Part shown: positions 31,588-40,786 of the stretch, piece after piece
How the letters are laid out: each line of letters begins with the position of its first letter
How positions within the stretch are numbered: the stretch's first letter is position 1
Origin: an uncultured Collinsella sp.
GTDB lineage: Bacteria > Actinomycetota > Coriobacteriia > Coriobacteriales > Coriobacteriaceae
Assembly: GCA_900540855.1 (NCBI GenBank)
Contig: UQHK01000015.1
Coordinates: 1-55,619 of the forward strand
Direction: 5' to 3'
Length of the DNA: 55,619 nt
Program-made: the position numbers and the translations under genes
The notes under the pieces: generated by a model
Told to the model about the DNA's origin: nothing
The model's input: the letters and a program-made list of their open reading frames with translations, nothing else
The model's database searches: none

Positions 31588-33189
31588 GTGTCTGCAACCA
31601 TCAAACCCTTCACCGACGAGTTCGAAGAGTATGGTCGCGATGAGTCTCGCGCATCGGGCGAGGCCTCGAACATCTCGTTTCCGACAACGGAAGACGAGGT
31701 CCGTGCCATTTTGGAAAAGCTCCATGCCGAGCGTGTCCCGGTAACGGTTCAGGGCGCCCGAACCGGCCTTGCCGCCGGTGCCGTGCCCCACGGCGGGCAT
31801 ATCCTCAATACTTCCCGTATGAATCGCTACTTGGGCCTTCGCCGCGATGAACAAGGCCAATTTCTGCTGCGCGTGGAGCCGGGCGTTGTGCTCTCGGAGC
31901 TGCGCAAGCAGCTGAGCAAGAAGGTGCTGCCGACTGCTGGTTGGGACCAGGCATCGCTTGAGGCCTACGAGGAGTTCCAAGAGGCCCCCGAGCAGTTCTT
32001 TCCCACCGATCCCACCGAGACGTCTGCCTGTCTGGGCGGCATGGCGGCATGTAACGCCTCTGGTGCCCGCAGCTACGCCTACGGTCCCATGCGCCCACAT
32101 ATCACGGGACTCCACGTCGCACTGGCTGATGGCGATTTGCTTGAGCTTCAGCGTGGCGAGGCTTTTGCCCAGGGCCGCCACCTGTCGCTCGTGACGGCAG
32201 CGGGCCGTACGCTCGAGCTCGATCTTCCCGGCTATACCATGCCCAAGACAAAAAATGCCTCAGGCTATTTCGTTGCGGACGAAATGGACGTCATCGACCT
32301 CTTTATCGGCGCTTGCGGCACGCTCGGCGTTATCACCGAGCTCGAGATTGCCCTGCAAGCGGCACCTGCAGTCGTTTGGGGTGTGAGCTGCTTTTTCGAT
32401 AGCGAAGACAAGGCCGTGTCCTTTACCGATTCCGTGCGCCCCGTCCTGTCCCATGCGGCCGCCATCGAGTACTTCGATGCTGGCGCCCTGGATATTCTGC
32501 GTCACCAGCGCGAGCAGTCGACGGCGTTTGCCTCGCTGCCGGCGCTCGACAAAGAGGCGAAGGTCTGTGTTTATGTGGAACTCGACTGCGATGACGAGGC
32601 CCAGGCGACCGAGGAGCTGTACCGCCTGGGATGGGTGCTGGAGTTTGCGGGCGGCCGCGACGATGCGACATGGGTCGCGCGCACCGAGGTCGATCGCGAG
32701 TGTCAGCGGTTCTTCCGCCACGCGGTGCCCGAGAGCGTCAACATGCTTATCGACGAGCGTCGCCGCACGGATCCCACCATCACCAAACTGGGTTCGGACA
32801 TGTCGGTGCCCAATGCACGCCTTGCCGATGTCATCGCCCTTTATCGTCGTACGTTGGCCGAAAGCGGGCTTGAATCTGCTGCCTGGGGTCACATCGGCAA
32901 CAACGATCTGCATGTGAACATCCTTCCGCGCGATGCGCAAGACTACCGTCGCGGTGGAGAACTCTTTGCCCAGTGGGCTTCCGAGGTCACGGCCATGGGC
33001 GGTGCCGTTTCTGCCGAGCATGGCGTCGGCAAGATCAAGGCGGGCTTCTTGGAGACGATGTACGGTCACGAGGCCATGGTCGAGTCGGCGCGGCTCAAGC
33101 TCCAGCTCGATCCTGCCGGGCAGCTGGGTCGCGGCAACCTGTTTGCGGAGAAGCTCTTGGATGAGCTCGTCCAGAAGGGGGGCGCGTGA
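31588..33189 (+). CDS. FAD-binding 2-hydroxyacid (lactate-type) dehydrogenase
   Basis: This 533-residue flavoprotein is of the GlcD/LctD family. The FAD_binding_4 (PP-loop) domain is at residues about 35-230 (VTVQGARTGLAAGAVPHGGHILNTSRMN, SACLGGMAACNASGARSYAYG, GACGTLGVITELEI). The FAD-oxidase C domain has GHIGNNDLHVNILPRD and AEHGVGKIK. It is longer than A. woodii LctD (about 467 residues) because of internal insertions. It is followed at once by etfB and ferredoxin-etfA, the gene set of electron-bifurcating lactate dehydrogenase, which oxidises lactate with NAD+ while ferredoxin supplies electrons. Start GTG has GGTGGAG 5 nt upstream. Confidence 0.88.
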   Translation: MSATIKPFTDEFEEYGRDESRASGEASNISFPTTEDEVRAILEKLHAERVPVTVQGARTGLAAGAVPHGGHILNTSRMNRYLGLRRDEQGQFLLRVEPGVVLSELRKQLSKKVLPTAGWDQASLEAYEEFQEAPEQFFPTDPTETSACLGGMAACNASGARSYAYGPMRPHITGLHVALADGDLLELQRGEAFAQGRHLSLVTAAGRTLELDLPGYTMPKTKNASGYFVADEMDVIDLFIGACGTLGVITELEIALQAAPAVVWGVSCFFDSEDKAVSFTDSVRPVLSHAAAIEYFDAGALDILRHQREQSTAFASLPALDKEAKVCVYVELDCDDEAQATEELYRLGWVLEFAGGRDDATWVARTEVDRECQRFFRHAVPESVNMLIDERRRTDPTITKLGSDMSVPNARLADVIALYRRTLAESGLESAAWGHIGNNDLHVNILPRDAQDYRRGGELFAQWASEVTAMGGAVSAEHGVGKIKAGFLETMYGHEAMVESARLKLQLDPAGQLGRGNLFAEKLLDELVQKGGA

Positions 33190-33191
33190 AG

Positions 33192-34007
33192 ATGAGCGAT
33201 TTCCATATGGTGGTGTGCGTCAAGGCGGTGCCCGGAAGCACCGAGGTCAAGATGGACCCCAAGACCAATACTATCGTGCGTGATGGCAAACAGGCGGTCA
33301 TTAACCCGTTCGATGCAAGCGCCCTCGAATGCGCGCTGGCGCTGAAAGACGACTTTATCGGCTTTGGCATGGACGTGCGCGTAACGGTGGTGTCGATGGG
33401 CATCCCCGCGACCGAGTCGCTGCTGCGCGACTGCATCGCCCGAGGCGCCGATGACGCACTGCTGCTAACCGATCGCGCCTTTGCAGGTGCCGATACCCTG
33501 GCAACCACCTATGCCCTTAAGTGCGGCATCGAGGCGCTCGACGAGGACTTCGACCTGCTCATCTGCGGCAAGATGGCGGTGGATGGCGATACGGCCCAGA
33601 TTGGTCCCGAGCTTGCCGGTGCCTTTGAGATTCCCTGCGTGACCGACGTGAGCTGCGTGCAGAGCGCGGGCTTTACGACGTGTGGCTCGCTGGCGCTCGT
33701 TCACGGATGCGATGCCGGCGAGGAGACGGTGTGCCTGGAGATGCCGTGCGCGATGACGACCGCCAAGGAGATTGGCCAGCTGCGCATGCCGAGTATTGCC
33801 GGTATTCGCGCGGCCGAGGATGCAGACGTGCGTGTGGCCAGCGCTGCCGACGTAAACGCCGATCCCTCGCGTTGCGGCCTTGCCGGATCACCGACGCAGG
33901 TCGTGCGCTCGTTTGTGCCCGACCGTGACCAAACGTGCGAGGCCGTTGAGGGAACGGCGTCCGAGCAGGCGGTAAAACTTGCCAAGATTATCGAGGGGAT
34001 GGCATAG
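33192..34007 (+). CDS. etfB: Electron transfer flavoprotein, beta subunit
   Basis: This 271-residue EtfB binds the bifurcating FAD and NAD(H) in clostridial-type Ldh/Etf complexes. Motifs: VCVKAVPGSTEVKMDPKTNTI, NPFDASALECALALKD, VTVVSMG and GKMAVDGDTAQIGPELAGAF. The chosen ATG at 33192 lies 2 bp past the previous stop, with a G-rich ribosome site inside the upstream gene; a GTG at 33186 would overlap that stop. It abuts etfA, and the stop and start codons are adjacent. Confidence 0.93.
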   Translation: MSDFHMVVCVKAVPGSTEVKMDPKTNTIVRDGKQAVINPFDASALECALALKDDFIGFGMDVRVTVVSMGIPATESLLRDCIARGADDALLLTDRAFAGADTLATTYALKCGIEALDEDFDLLICGKMAVDGDTAQIGPELAGAFEIPCVTDVSCVQSAGFTTCGSLALVHGCDAGEETVCLEMPCAMTTAKEIGQLRMPSIAGIRAAEDADVRVASAADVNADPSRCGLAGSPTQVVRSFVPDRDQTCEAVEGTASEQAVKLAKIIEGMA

Positions 34008-35213
34008 ATGAGCGGGCTGATTATCGATGGCGAAGCCTGTATCGGCTGCGGTCGCTGCGTTCGCGCCTGCGCCTCGGGCGGCATTGTGGTGGAGGGTGAG
34101 CGCCCCAATCGCTGTGCCCGCGTAACCGACGGCTGTATCCTGTGCGGTGGGTGCGTCGACGCCTGCCCCGTCAACGCCATCTCGATTGAGCGCGACGAGG
34201 CTGCCGGCGCGGCAGACCTTGACGCATATCGAGACATCTGGATCTTCGTGCAGACTGACGAGCACGATGCCGTTGCATCCGTGGCCTTCGAGCTCATGGG
34301 CAAGGGGCGCGAGCTTGCCGATGCCCGCGGCTGCCGTCTGGTGGCGCTGGTCGGCATGAGCCCCGAGGGCTCACTCGGGGACCTGGAGCATCTGATTTGC
34401 GCCGGTGCGGACGAAGTTCTGGTCTGTCGTGACGAGCGCCTGCGTCAGAACGACGCGGAGGTCTACGCCCGCTTGATCTGCGATTTGGTAGCCGAGCGCA
34501 AGCCCGAGGCCATTCTGTACGGCGCGACCGCCTTTGGTCGCGAGCTGGCGCCCGGTGTGGCCGTGCGCTTGCAGACGGGCCTTACGGCCGATTGCACGGT
34601 GCTTTCGATGGATACGGAGACGGGTCTGCTGCAGCAGACGCGCCCGGCGTTTGGCGGCAACCTGATGGCCACCATTATCTGCCCCAACCACCGTCCTCAG
34701 ATGGCAACGGTGCGCCCCGGCATCTTTAAGGCGCCCGAGTTTGACTATAGCCGCTCCGGCACGATTGCCCAGGTAGTGCTAGCGGATGACGTTAAGGCCT
34801 GTGTCGAGATCTCGATTCCCGCCGAGGAGTGGGGACAGCAGGCCTCAATTGCCGATGCCGAGCGTCTAGTCGTGGTGGGCCGCGGCATCGGCTCCAAGAA
34901 AAACCTACCGCTGATGCGAAAGCTTGCCGAGGCTCTGGGTGCCGAGCTTGGCTGCACGCGCCCCGTGGTGGAGGCCGGCTGGCTGGAGTGTCGCCACCAA
35001 ATTGGCCAGACGGGTGTATCGGTCTCGCCCAAGCTCCTCGTGAGCATCGGTGTCTCGGGCGCTATCCAGCATCTCGCCGGCATCGGTGGGGCGGAGTGCA
35101 TTGTCGCCATCAATGAGGACCCGGATGCCCCCATCTTCGGTGCCGCCCAGTACAAGGTCGTCGGCGATGCCGTTGAGATCGTTGAGGAACTGCTGGCTCA
35201 GCTCGAGTGCTAA
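34008..35213 (+). CDS. etfA: Electron transfer flavoprotein, alpha subunit with N-terminal ferredoxin domain
   Basis: This 401-residue protein begins with two 4Fe-4S motifs (CIGCGRCVRAC, residues 11-21, and CILCGGCVDACP, about 43-54), followed by the Etf alpha domains (AILYGATAFGRELAPGVAVRLQTGLTADCT and the FAD loop GVSGAIQHLAGIGGAECIVAINEDPDAPIF). The added ferredoxin domain is typical of LctC-type EtfA and lets the complex take electrons from ferredoxin. The stop overlaps the convergent HD gene stop by 4 bp with no terminator between. Confidence 0.93.
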   Translation: MSGLIIDGEACIGCGRCVRACASGGIVVEGERPNRCARVTDGCILCGGCVDACPVNAISIERDEAAGAADLDAYRDIWIFVQTDEHDAVASVAFELMGKGRELADARGCRLVALVGMSPEGSLGDLEHLICAGADEVLVCRDERLRQNDAEVYARLICDLVAERKPEAILYGATAFGRELAPGVAVRLQTGLTADCTVLSMDTETGLLQQTRPAFGGNLMATIICPNHRPQMATVRPGIFKAPEFDYSRSGTIAQVVLADDVKACVEISIPAEEWGQQASIADAERLVVVGRGIGSKKNLPLMRKLAEALGAELGCTRPVVEAGWLECRHQIGQTGVSVSPKLLVSIGVSGAIQHLAGIGGAECIVAINEDPDAPIFGAAQYKVVGDAVEIVEELLAQLEC

Positions 35214-36022
35214 GCGCTTGCCAGCCAGCGGCGCAGCTCGTCCTTAAGGCGGCTCCAGGTTGCCTGCGCGGCGGGGTCGGTAAAGGGTCGCGTGATACCA
35301 AAGGGCGCGTCGAGCAGGCGATAGATATCGCCTTGCTCGCGCGCCAGTGCACGGCTTGCCGGATGGACGAGCTCAAACATAAAGCAGATGAGCCCCACCA
35401 GGTAGTCCGCCGGCTCGTTGCGCTCGTCACGCGCGACGCAGCGATGCTCGTCAAAGGCGGTAAGCGCCGGTGTCGAGAAGTGGCTGGCGAGAAACGTGTC
35501 CTCATCCACCTTGAGGATGGTGTCGACGGTGCTGTCGGCGATGGTGCGCATGATGTCGATCTTGTCGCCATCGCGCACGATCTCGCAGAAGCTCCGTGTA
35601 CGGGTGTCGAGTTCCGTGGGCAGGCGAAAATCACTGTGGTGGGCGATGCTCGCGCGGATCAGTTCGTCCTCTGCCGGGTCATCGATAAAGTCGCGGATGC
35701 TCGTTACGGCGGGTGCATCGGCGGGATTCTCGCCAAAGAGGACCTCGATGCCCAGCGCTGCATGGCCCATGCTCTCGGCGTCCTTAAAGGTGTCCCAGCG
35801 CCGCAACTGCTCAAAGCGGCCCATATCGTGTAGCAGGCCGCAAAGCCATGCCAGGTCAATATCTTCTGACGACCAGCCCTGCTCGCGTGCTACGGCATCG
35901 CATGCCTCGGCCACGTGGTACGTATGCTCGATTTTGAGCGCGATGCGTGGGTTAGTGGCGTCGTAGGCATCGGTGTAGCTTTTGAAGGCCGCGCGCGCCC
36001 GGTCTCGATCGATAGCTGTCAT
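35210..36022 (-). CDS. HD-domain hydrolase
   Basis: This 270-residue HD-superfamily phosphohydrolase shows the H...HD...D metal pattern: KIEHTYHVAEA (His near 52-55), LCGLLHDMGRFEQLRR (HD, about 89-90), SIAHHSDFRLP and IVRDGDKIDIMRTIAD. The N-terminal 30 and C-terminal 70 residues are helical and lack other domains. The substrate is unknown; HD proteins act on nucleotides or cyclic nucleotides. GGAAG lies 6 nt before the ATG. It is convergent with etfA and overlaps its end by 4 bp. Confidence 0.88.
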   Translation of the reverse strand: MTAIDRDRARAAFKSYTDAYDATNPRIALKIEHTYHVAEACDAVAREQGWSSEDIDLAWLCGLLHDMGRFEQLRRWDTFKDAESMGHAALGIEVLFGENPADAPAVTSIRDFIDDPAEDELIRASIAHHSDFRLPTELDTRTRSFCEIVRDGDKIDIMRTIADSTVDTILKVDEDTFLASHFSTPALTAFDEHRCVARDERNEPADYLVGLICFMFELVHPASRALAREQGDIYRLLDAPFGITRPFTDPAAQATWSRLKDELRRWLASA

Positions 36023-36148
36023 AATGACTTCCTAAAAAGTTGTGTCTTTCGATCCGGTGGCAATTGTAGGTGAACTCGGTTGCTGTCGGATGATGATTCT
36101 GCCGTGTCGCTACATGCGGCTCGGAGACCTTGTCAGGATGAGAAGCGT

Positions 36149-36841
36149 ATGGTGCTCAAAATCGTTAGAACCGTCTGGCCAGTGATGCTTACCTATGTTG
36201 CAATAGGCGCGCCGTGCGGAATGATCATGGGGCAGACGGGAATGGAACCCTGGATGGTCTTTGCTCTGAGCAGCACGTTCGTGACGGGCAGCGGGCAGTT
36301 TATGATCTGCAATCTGTGGCTGGCAGGTGTGCCTGCGGCGTCGATCGTCGCGAGCGTCGCCGCAATCTCCTCGCGCTTTGCGCTTTACTCGGCATCGATC
36401 GCTCCGCATCTGACGGGTGCCTCGAAGCGTCAGACGCTGGCTGTTGCCGCGACGCTTACCGAGGAGGCATACGGCATCTCGCTTGCCAAGCTGGTTGAGG
36501 GGGAGGATTGGGGCCCGCGCGAATCCTTCGTGCTCAACGTGATCCTCATCGCGACATGGGGCGCTTCGTGCACGATGGGTGCCATCGTCGGTGCCGTTGT
36601 CGATGTTCCCACCGCTATTGCGAGTTTTGTCTGCACGTCGCTCTTTATCTGTCTACTCTTTTCGCAGCGGCTGTCGCGCGGCAACGTTGTCGCGGCGGTT
36701 TCGGGCGCGGTGTCCGTCGCCGTATGCAAGTTCTTGGGCCTCACGAATATTGCCGTGCCGGCAAGCGTCGTGGTCGGCATTGCCATTGCGCTGGCGTGCG
36801 ATGCTGTATTAGACGGAAGAGGTGCCCGCGATGCCCGTTAA
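36149..36841 (+). CDS. azlC: AzlC-family branched-chain amino acid exporter subunit
   Basis: This 230-residue membrane protein has multiple hydrophobic helices and the AzlC signature: YVAIGAPCGMIMGQTG near the start, STFVTGSGQFMICNLWLAGVPAASIV and RFALYSASIAPHL. AzlC pairs with AzlD to export branched-chain amino acids. ATG 36149 follows GAGAAG; the upstream frame carries a polar extension without support. The start of azlD overlaps its 3' end by 11 bp, so the pair is coupled. Confidence 0.88.
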   Translation: MVLKIVRTVWPVMLTYVAIGAPCGMIMGQTGMEPWMVFALSSTFVTGSGQFMICNLWLAGVPAASIVASVAAISSRFALYSASIAPHLTGASKRQTLAVAATLTEEAYGISLAKLVEGEDWGPRESFVLNVILIATWGASCTMGAIVGAVVDVPTAIASFVCTSLFICLLFSQRLSRGNVVAAVSGAVSVAVCKFLGLTNIAVPASVVVGIAIALACDAVLDGRGARDAR

Positions 36842-37154
36842 CGAGTTCTTGGTTCTGTGGCTGTCGTCGTGGGCTGCTATCGCGTTCTTTCGCATCGCGC
36901 CGGCGTTTGCCTTGCGCGGGAGAACGCTGTCGCCCCGCATTACCGAGGCCCTGGGTTATATCCCGCCCGCTGCCTTTGCCGCGCTGGTCGCCAACGACTT
37001 GGTGAGCCCCGGGGCGTTCGACGCGGGACTCTGGCCTGCCTTGGTTCCCTGGATTGCGGCTGCCGGCGTCGTGGTGGTGGCAATCAGGACAAAGTCGATG
37101 TTGTGGTGCTGTGTTTCGGGCATCGTGCTCTATATCGTTTTGAGCCTCGTATAA
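36831..37154 (+). CDS. azlD: AzlD-family branched-chain amino acid exporter subunit
   Basis: This 107-residue small membrane protein has three to four hydrophobic helices and the AzlD hallmark ALGYIPPAAFAALVANDL. The ATG at 36831 lies inside azlC with GAGGTG about 6 nt upstream; a GTG at 36822 is an alternative. It completes the AzlCD transporter. Confidence 0.87.
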   Translation: MPVNEFLVLWLSSWAAIAFFRIAPAFALRGRTLSPRITEALGYIPPAAFAALVANDLVSPGAFDAGLWPALVPWIAAAGVVVVAIRTKSMLWCCVSGIVLYIVLSLV

Positions 37155-37295
37155 GAGCGGGACACGTTTAGCATCCCGGCCAACGAATCCAATTTTTCAC
37201 CGAGCTGGTCTATTTCTTCTGGTACCATGGTCAAACTTTACTGTAGCAAAGCGTGACGTGGGCTTTTGTACCCCGTCAGCGGAAATGGGGGTTTC

Positions 37296-38318
37296 ATGGC
37301 ACAGGAAGCGACCGCCAACGAGCAAAAGAAATTCAAGGTCCCGCGCATCCCGGGCGACATCATGATCTATCCGATGATCGTCGGTCTTTTGCTCAACACC
37401 TTCTGCCCGCAGGTTTTTGAGATCGGCGGCTTCTTTACGGCTGCCTGCCGCGGTGGCTCCAATACCATCGTCGCCGCGATCCTGCTGTTTGTGGGCGCCG
37501 GCATCAGCTTTAAGTCCACGCCGGGTGCCATCAAGACCGGTATCGTCGTGCTGATCCCCAAGCTGGTCGTCGCAGCGGCTCTCGGCCTGGGCGTGGCATA
37601 TTTCTTTAACGACAACTTCCTGGGTCTGAGCTCCGTGTCTATCATCGGCGGCATCACGTTTTGCAACATGGCGCTCTATACGGGCATCATGGGCGAGTTC
37701 GGCGATGAGTCCGAGCAGGGCGCCGTCGGTATCCTGTTCTTTACGGCTGGCCCCGCCGTCACGATGATCATCCTCGGTGTTTCCGGCCTCGCCAACATTC
37801 CCATTGGCACCATTATCGGCTCCATCTTGCCACTCGTTATTGGCATGGTTCTGGGCAACCTGTTCCCGTTTATCAAGAACCTGCTGGTTCCCGGTGCCAA
37901 TCCCGCGATTGCCGTCATCGGATTTCAGCTCGGTGCGTCCATGAGCCTGTCGAGCTTTATCACCGGCGGTATTTCCGGCATCTTGCTGGGCCTTGTCACG
38001 CTGTTTGTCGTCGGTCCCATCACCTTTGCGTTCGAGCGTCTGTGCGGCGGCAATGGCAAGGCCGCTGTGGCTTGCTCCACCATTGCCGGCACGGCTATGA
38101 CCACACCGGTTGCCCTCGCCGAGGTCGCACCGCGTTACGCCGAGCTTGCGCCCACCGCGTACGCTCAGATCGCCACCGCCGTTATCATCACGGCGATCAT
38201 GGCTCCGATTCTGACTGGCTGGGTCGACAAGAAGTTCTGCCAAGGCAAGGAGGATCTGTCGCCTGTCGGTGTCGAGGCCATCGAGGAGGCCGTCGCGACT
38301 GACATCGATGGCGAGTAG
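37296..38318 (+). CDS. kdgT: 2-keto-3-deoxygluconate permease
   Basis: This 340-residue integral membrane protein belongs to the KdgT family (proton symport of 2-keto-3-deoxygluconate from pectin breakdown). Around ten helices are visible (IMIYPMIVGLLLNTF, NTIVAAILLFVGAGISFKSTPGAIKTG, LVVAAALGLGVAYFF, SVSIIGGITFCNMALYTGIM, and so on). GGGGG lies 4 nt before ATG 37296. No kdgK or kdgA lies next to it, so the catabolic genes are elsewhere or the substrate differs. A structured gap follows. Confidence 0.9.
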   Translation: MAQEATANEQKKFKVPRIPGDIMIYPMIVGLLLNTFCPQVFEIGGFFTAACRGGSNTIVAAILLFVGAGISFKSTPGAIKTGIVVLIPKLVVAAALGLGVAYFFNDNFLGLSSVSIIGGITFCNMALYTGIMGEFGDESEQGAVGILFFTAGPAVTMIILGVSGLANIPIGTIIGSILPLVIGMVLGNLFPFIKNLLVPGANPAIAVIGFQLGASMSLSSFITGGISGILLGLVTLFVVGPITFAFERLCGGNGKAAVACSTIAGTAMTTPVALAEVAPRYAELAPTAYAQIATAVIITAIMAPILTGWVDKKFCQGKEDLSPVGVEAIEEAVATDIDGE

Positions 38319-38367
38319 CAATCGATACCCATCAATGATGCCGGCGTGTGCAATTCGCGCCGTATGG

Positions 38368-38445
38368 GCGCCCGAACAGAAACTGTTTTGCAGTGATGTT
38401 CGGGCGCTCTGCTATTATCCCCTTTACCCCTGCGGAGTAAAGGGG
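38368..38445 (+). terminator. Two tandem hairpins after kdgT
   Basis: GCGCCCGAACA (38368-38378) pairs with TGTTCGGGCGC (38397-38407), and inside it ACTG...CAGT can also pair. Twelve bases later CCCCTTTAC (38419-38427) pairs with GTAAAGGGG (38437-38445). Neither stem has a long T-run (TCTGCTATTAT and TGTTTATT follow). They probably terminate kdgT together, or serve as a leader of the GGDEF gene. Confidence 0.5.
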
Positions 38446-38499
38446 TGTTTATTGCCCTGATTCGAATTGGGCGATTCTGACCACTTGGGTATTGAAGGG

Positions 38500-39651
38500 A
38501 TGGCGCTAGTGGTTAAGGCACTCAAGATTGAGATATTCGTGCTATGCATGATTGTTCTTATCGGGCTTGCCGTGCGAAGTCGTCGCTCCTTGTTCTCGAG
38601 CACCCAGCAGCTATTGTTTAGCATGCTTGGCTACACCTCTGCCGCGTACATATTATTCGATATGATCTGGACGCTTTCGGACGGTGTGGACGGCACGTTG
38701 GGCATTGCTGCCAACTGGATTTCCAACGCGGTTTCGTTTTCGCTCTTTGCTATCGCGTGTCTCATTTGGTTTATCTATTCCGAGACGGTGCAGGGTTCTC
38801 GCCTTTTGACCTCGCGCTACAGGGTGGTGCTTGTAGCGTTGCCTACGGCTCTGGTGGTCGTGCTGGCGTTTACCAGTTACTGGACGCACGCCCTGTTCTA
38901 TATCGATTCGCAGGGCGTGTATCGTCGCGGCTTTGCCTATATGATCCAGCCCATCGTCAGCTACTGTTACGTTATACATACGTCCCTGCATGCGTTTGTG
39001 CAATCTCGCAGGGTCGAGAGCCTGCAGACGAAGGCCATCTATCGAACCTTGGCATTTTTTGCCATTCCGGCCCTGGTGGGCGGTACCTTTCAGGTCGTAT
39101 ACTCGGTGCCCGGCCTTTGTGTCGGCATAATGATTAGCATGTTGCTGCTTTACATCATCTACCAGGAGCAGCTCATCTCGACCGACCCGTTGACTGGACT
39201 TAACAATCGCAACCGTTTTGAGACCTATATGCTGTCGCTCTTCTCAAATGTGGATCAGGCCGAAGATGTATATCTGCTTATGATGGACGCCGACGGCTTT
39301 AAGCAGATTAACGATCGCTATGGGCATGTGGAGGGCGACCACGCTCTTCAGGTCATATCCGCTGCGCTCAAAGAAGTCTGCTCGGCGTCTGGCGGCTTTA
39401 TCGCACGTTATGGCGGCGATGAGTTCGTGGTGCTCCAAAAGGCGACGGCGGAGCAGGACATCATAAGCCTGTGTGCGGCAATCAACGATGAGCTCGCGCG
39501 CGCCGAGGTTCCGTATCTGTTGCGGATGTCCATCGGCTACGCACGGGTTGGTGATGGCGTCGATACCTGGCAAGACTTGCTTCGCGCTGCCGATGCGGAG
39601 CTCTACCGCGTCAAGGCCGAGAAAAAGAAAGCCGGCGTCCAGATACGCTAG
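38500..39651 (+). CDS. Membrane-anchored GGDEF diguanylate cyclase
   Basis: This protein has about 383 residues. The N-terminal half has six to seven transmembrane helices (IFVLCMIVLIGLAV, TSAAYILFDMIWTL, VSFSLFAIACLIWFIY, VVLVALPTALVVVLAF, MISMLLLYIIY). The C-terminal GGDEF domain has LTGLNNRNRFE, MMDADGFKQINDRYGHVEGDHAL and the active-site YGGDEFVV, so c-di-GMP synthesis is likely. An I-site (RxxD) is not apparent five residues upstream of the signature. The start is uncertain: ATG 38500 lacks a spaced ribosome site, and GTG 38509 has AAGGGA at 8-9 nt. Confidence 0.88.
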   Translation: MALVVKALKIEIFVLCMIVLIGLAVRSRRSLFSSTQQLLFSMLGYTSAAYILFDMIWTLSDGVDGTLGIAANWISNAVSFSLFAIACLIWFIYSETVQGSRLLTSRYRVVLVALPTALVVVLAFTSYWTHALFYIDSQGVYRRGFAYMIQPIVSYCYVIHTSLHAFVQSRRVESLQTKAIYRTLAFFAIPALVGGTFQVVYSVPGLCVGIMISMLLLYIIYQEQLISTDPLTGLNNRNRFETYMLSLFSNVDQAEDVYLLMMDADGFKQINDRYGHVEGDHALQVISAALKEVCSASGGFIARYGGDEFVVLQKATAEQDIISLCAAINDELARAEVPYLLRMSIGYARVGDGVDTWQDLLRAADAELYRVKAEKKKAGVQIR

Positions 39652-39680
39652 AAAAAGGGGCGCACGCTTGCGTGCGTGGT
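39652..39680 (-). terminator. Terminator of the EamA transporter gene
   Basis: CGCACGC and GCGTGCG (39661-39676) form a perfect palindrome. On the minus strand it is followed by CCCC and a T-run (plus-strand AAAAA at 39652-39656). It touches the end of the convergent GGDEF gene. Confidence 0.6.
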
Positions 39681-39751
39681 GGCCTTCAGCTCACCGATGT
39701 ACTCCATTAAACTAAAGTATGTGAATCTCTCTGCTAAATAAGGGCAGTTCG

Positions 39752-40687
39752 CTAGGCTTTTTTGGGTTTGTTGACGATGATGATGCCGCTGCAGACCAAG
39801 AGCAGGGCAACGATGACGGTAACGGGGCTCGTGCCAGCGCCCTCGCCGAGCAGCAGAGCGCTCAACAGTACGCCAAAGACTGGATTCATAAAGCCAAAGA
39901 CCGACACACGGCTGACGGGGTTGACGGCAAGCAGACGCGACCATAGCGAGTACGCGACGGCGGAAATGAGTGCCATATAGATAATGAGTGCGATGGCGGG
40001 GATGATCGCGGTGGGGGAGAGCGCGCCGCCCATCAAAAACCCGATGGCGGTGAGGACCAGGCCGCCGACCAAGAACTGCCACCCGGCAAGCAAGACGCCG
40101 TCGTGCTTGCGCGAGAAGATGCCGATCAGGCAGGTCGAAAGAGCACCCGCGACAGTGGAGGCTAGGATAAAGCCCTCGCCATCGAGCCTGAAGCCAAAGG
40201 TGCCATCTGCGCCCGAGAGGTTGACGAGCGCGACGCCGGCAAAGCCCAGCGCACAGCCAAGCACCTTGGCCGTATTGAGCTTCTCGGTGTGAAAAGCCAG
40301 GGCGGCAAAGAGGATTGCGAGGAAGTTGGCGCTGGCCTCGATGATGGAGCTCGACATGGCGCTGGCGCGCGAGAGGCCCAGATAGAAAAAGAAGTACTGC
40401 CCGATAGTCTGGAAGAGCGACAAGACAAAGATGGGCTTGATGTCGCGAGCCTGCGGAATGAGGGGGCGGCGTTGGGCCGCACTCATCCCAACGATAACCA
40501 GGGCGCCGGCAAGCGTGAAGCGCAAGCCCGCAAAGAGCAGCTGCGAGGCGCTATCGTGCGCCGAGATACCAAAGAGTGCGTAGCCGATCTTGATGCAGGG
40601 AAAGGCCGATCCCCAGAGTGCACAGCAAACAAGACAGCCCAGGATGAGTCCGGGCAGGGTGGCGAGATACGGCTTGCGGCTTTCCAT
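39752..40687 (-). CDS. EamA/DMT-family transporter
   Basis: This 311-residue protein has ten predicted helices in two EamA repeats (first: CLVCCALWGSAFPCIKIGYALFG and FVLSLFQTIGQYFFFYLGLSRASAMSSSIIEASANFLAILFA; second: LASTVAGALSTCLIGIFSR to VSVFGFMNPVFGVLLSALLLGEG). Such proteins usually export amino acids or small metabolites; the substrate is unknown. ATG 40687 is preceded by AGGAAGGA about 4 nt away. The purL terminator lies directly before it on the same strand, so it must rely on read-through or a promoter overlapping the terminator. Confidence 0.9.
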   Translation of the reverse strand: MESRKPYLATLPGLILGCLVCCALWGSAFPCIKIGYALFGISAHDSASQLLFAGLRFTLAGALVIVGMSAAQRRPLIPQARDIKPIFVLSLFQTIGQYFFFYLGLSRASAMSSSIIEASANFLAILFAALAFHTEKLNTAKVLGCALGFAGVALVNLSGADGTFGFRLDGEGFILASTVAGALSTCLIGIFSRKHDGVLLAGWQFLVGGLVLTAIGFLMGGALSPTAIIPAIALIIYMALISAVAYSLWSRLLAVNPVSRVSVFGFMNPVFGVLLSALLLGEGAGTSPVTVIVALLLVCSGIIIVNKPKKA

Positions 40688-40712
40688 GATGTCCTTCCTG
40701 CATGCGCGAAGC

Positions 40713-40749
40713 AAAAAAGAACCCGCCACCGGGTGTGCCGGTGGCGGGT
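40713..40749 (-). terminator. Terminator of purL
   Basis: On the minus strand CCCGCCACCGG and CCGGTGGCGGG (complements at 40722-40732 and 40738-40748) form an 11-bp GC stem followed by TTCTTTTTTGC. It is a strong rho-independent terminator about 40 bp after the purL stop. Confidence 0.9.
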
Positions 40750-40786
40750 GTTGTTACCCGAGGGGATTGTACCCGATGGGAAAGCT

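Noticed and set aside
37197..38321. 374-codon minus-strand frame opposite kdgT
   Set aside because: Gly/Asp/Arg-rich shadow of a clear membrane permease.
38319..38499. c-di-GMP riboswitch before the GGDEF gene
   Set aside because: Two hairpins are present, but I cannot find the conserved GEMM core sequences.
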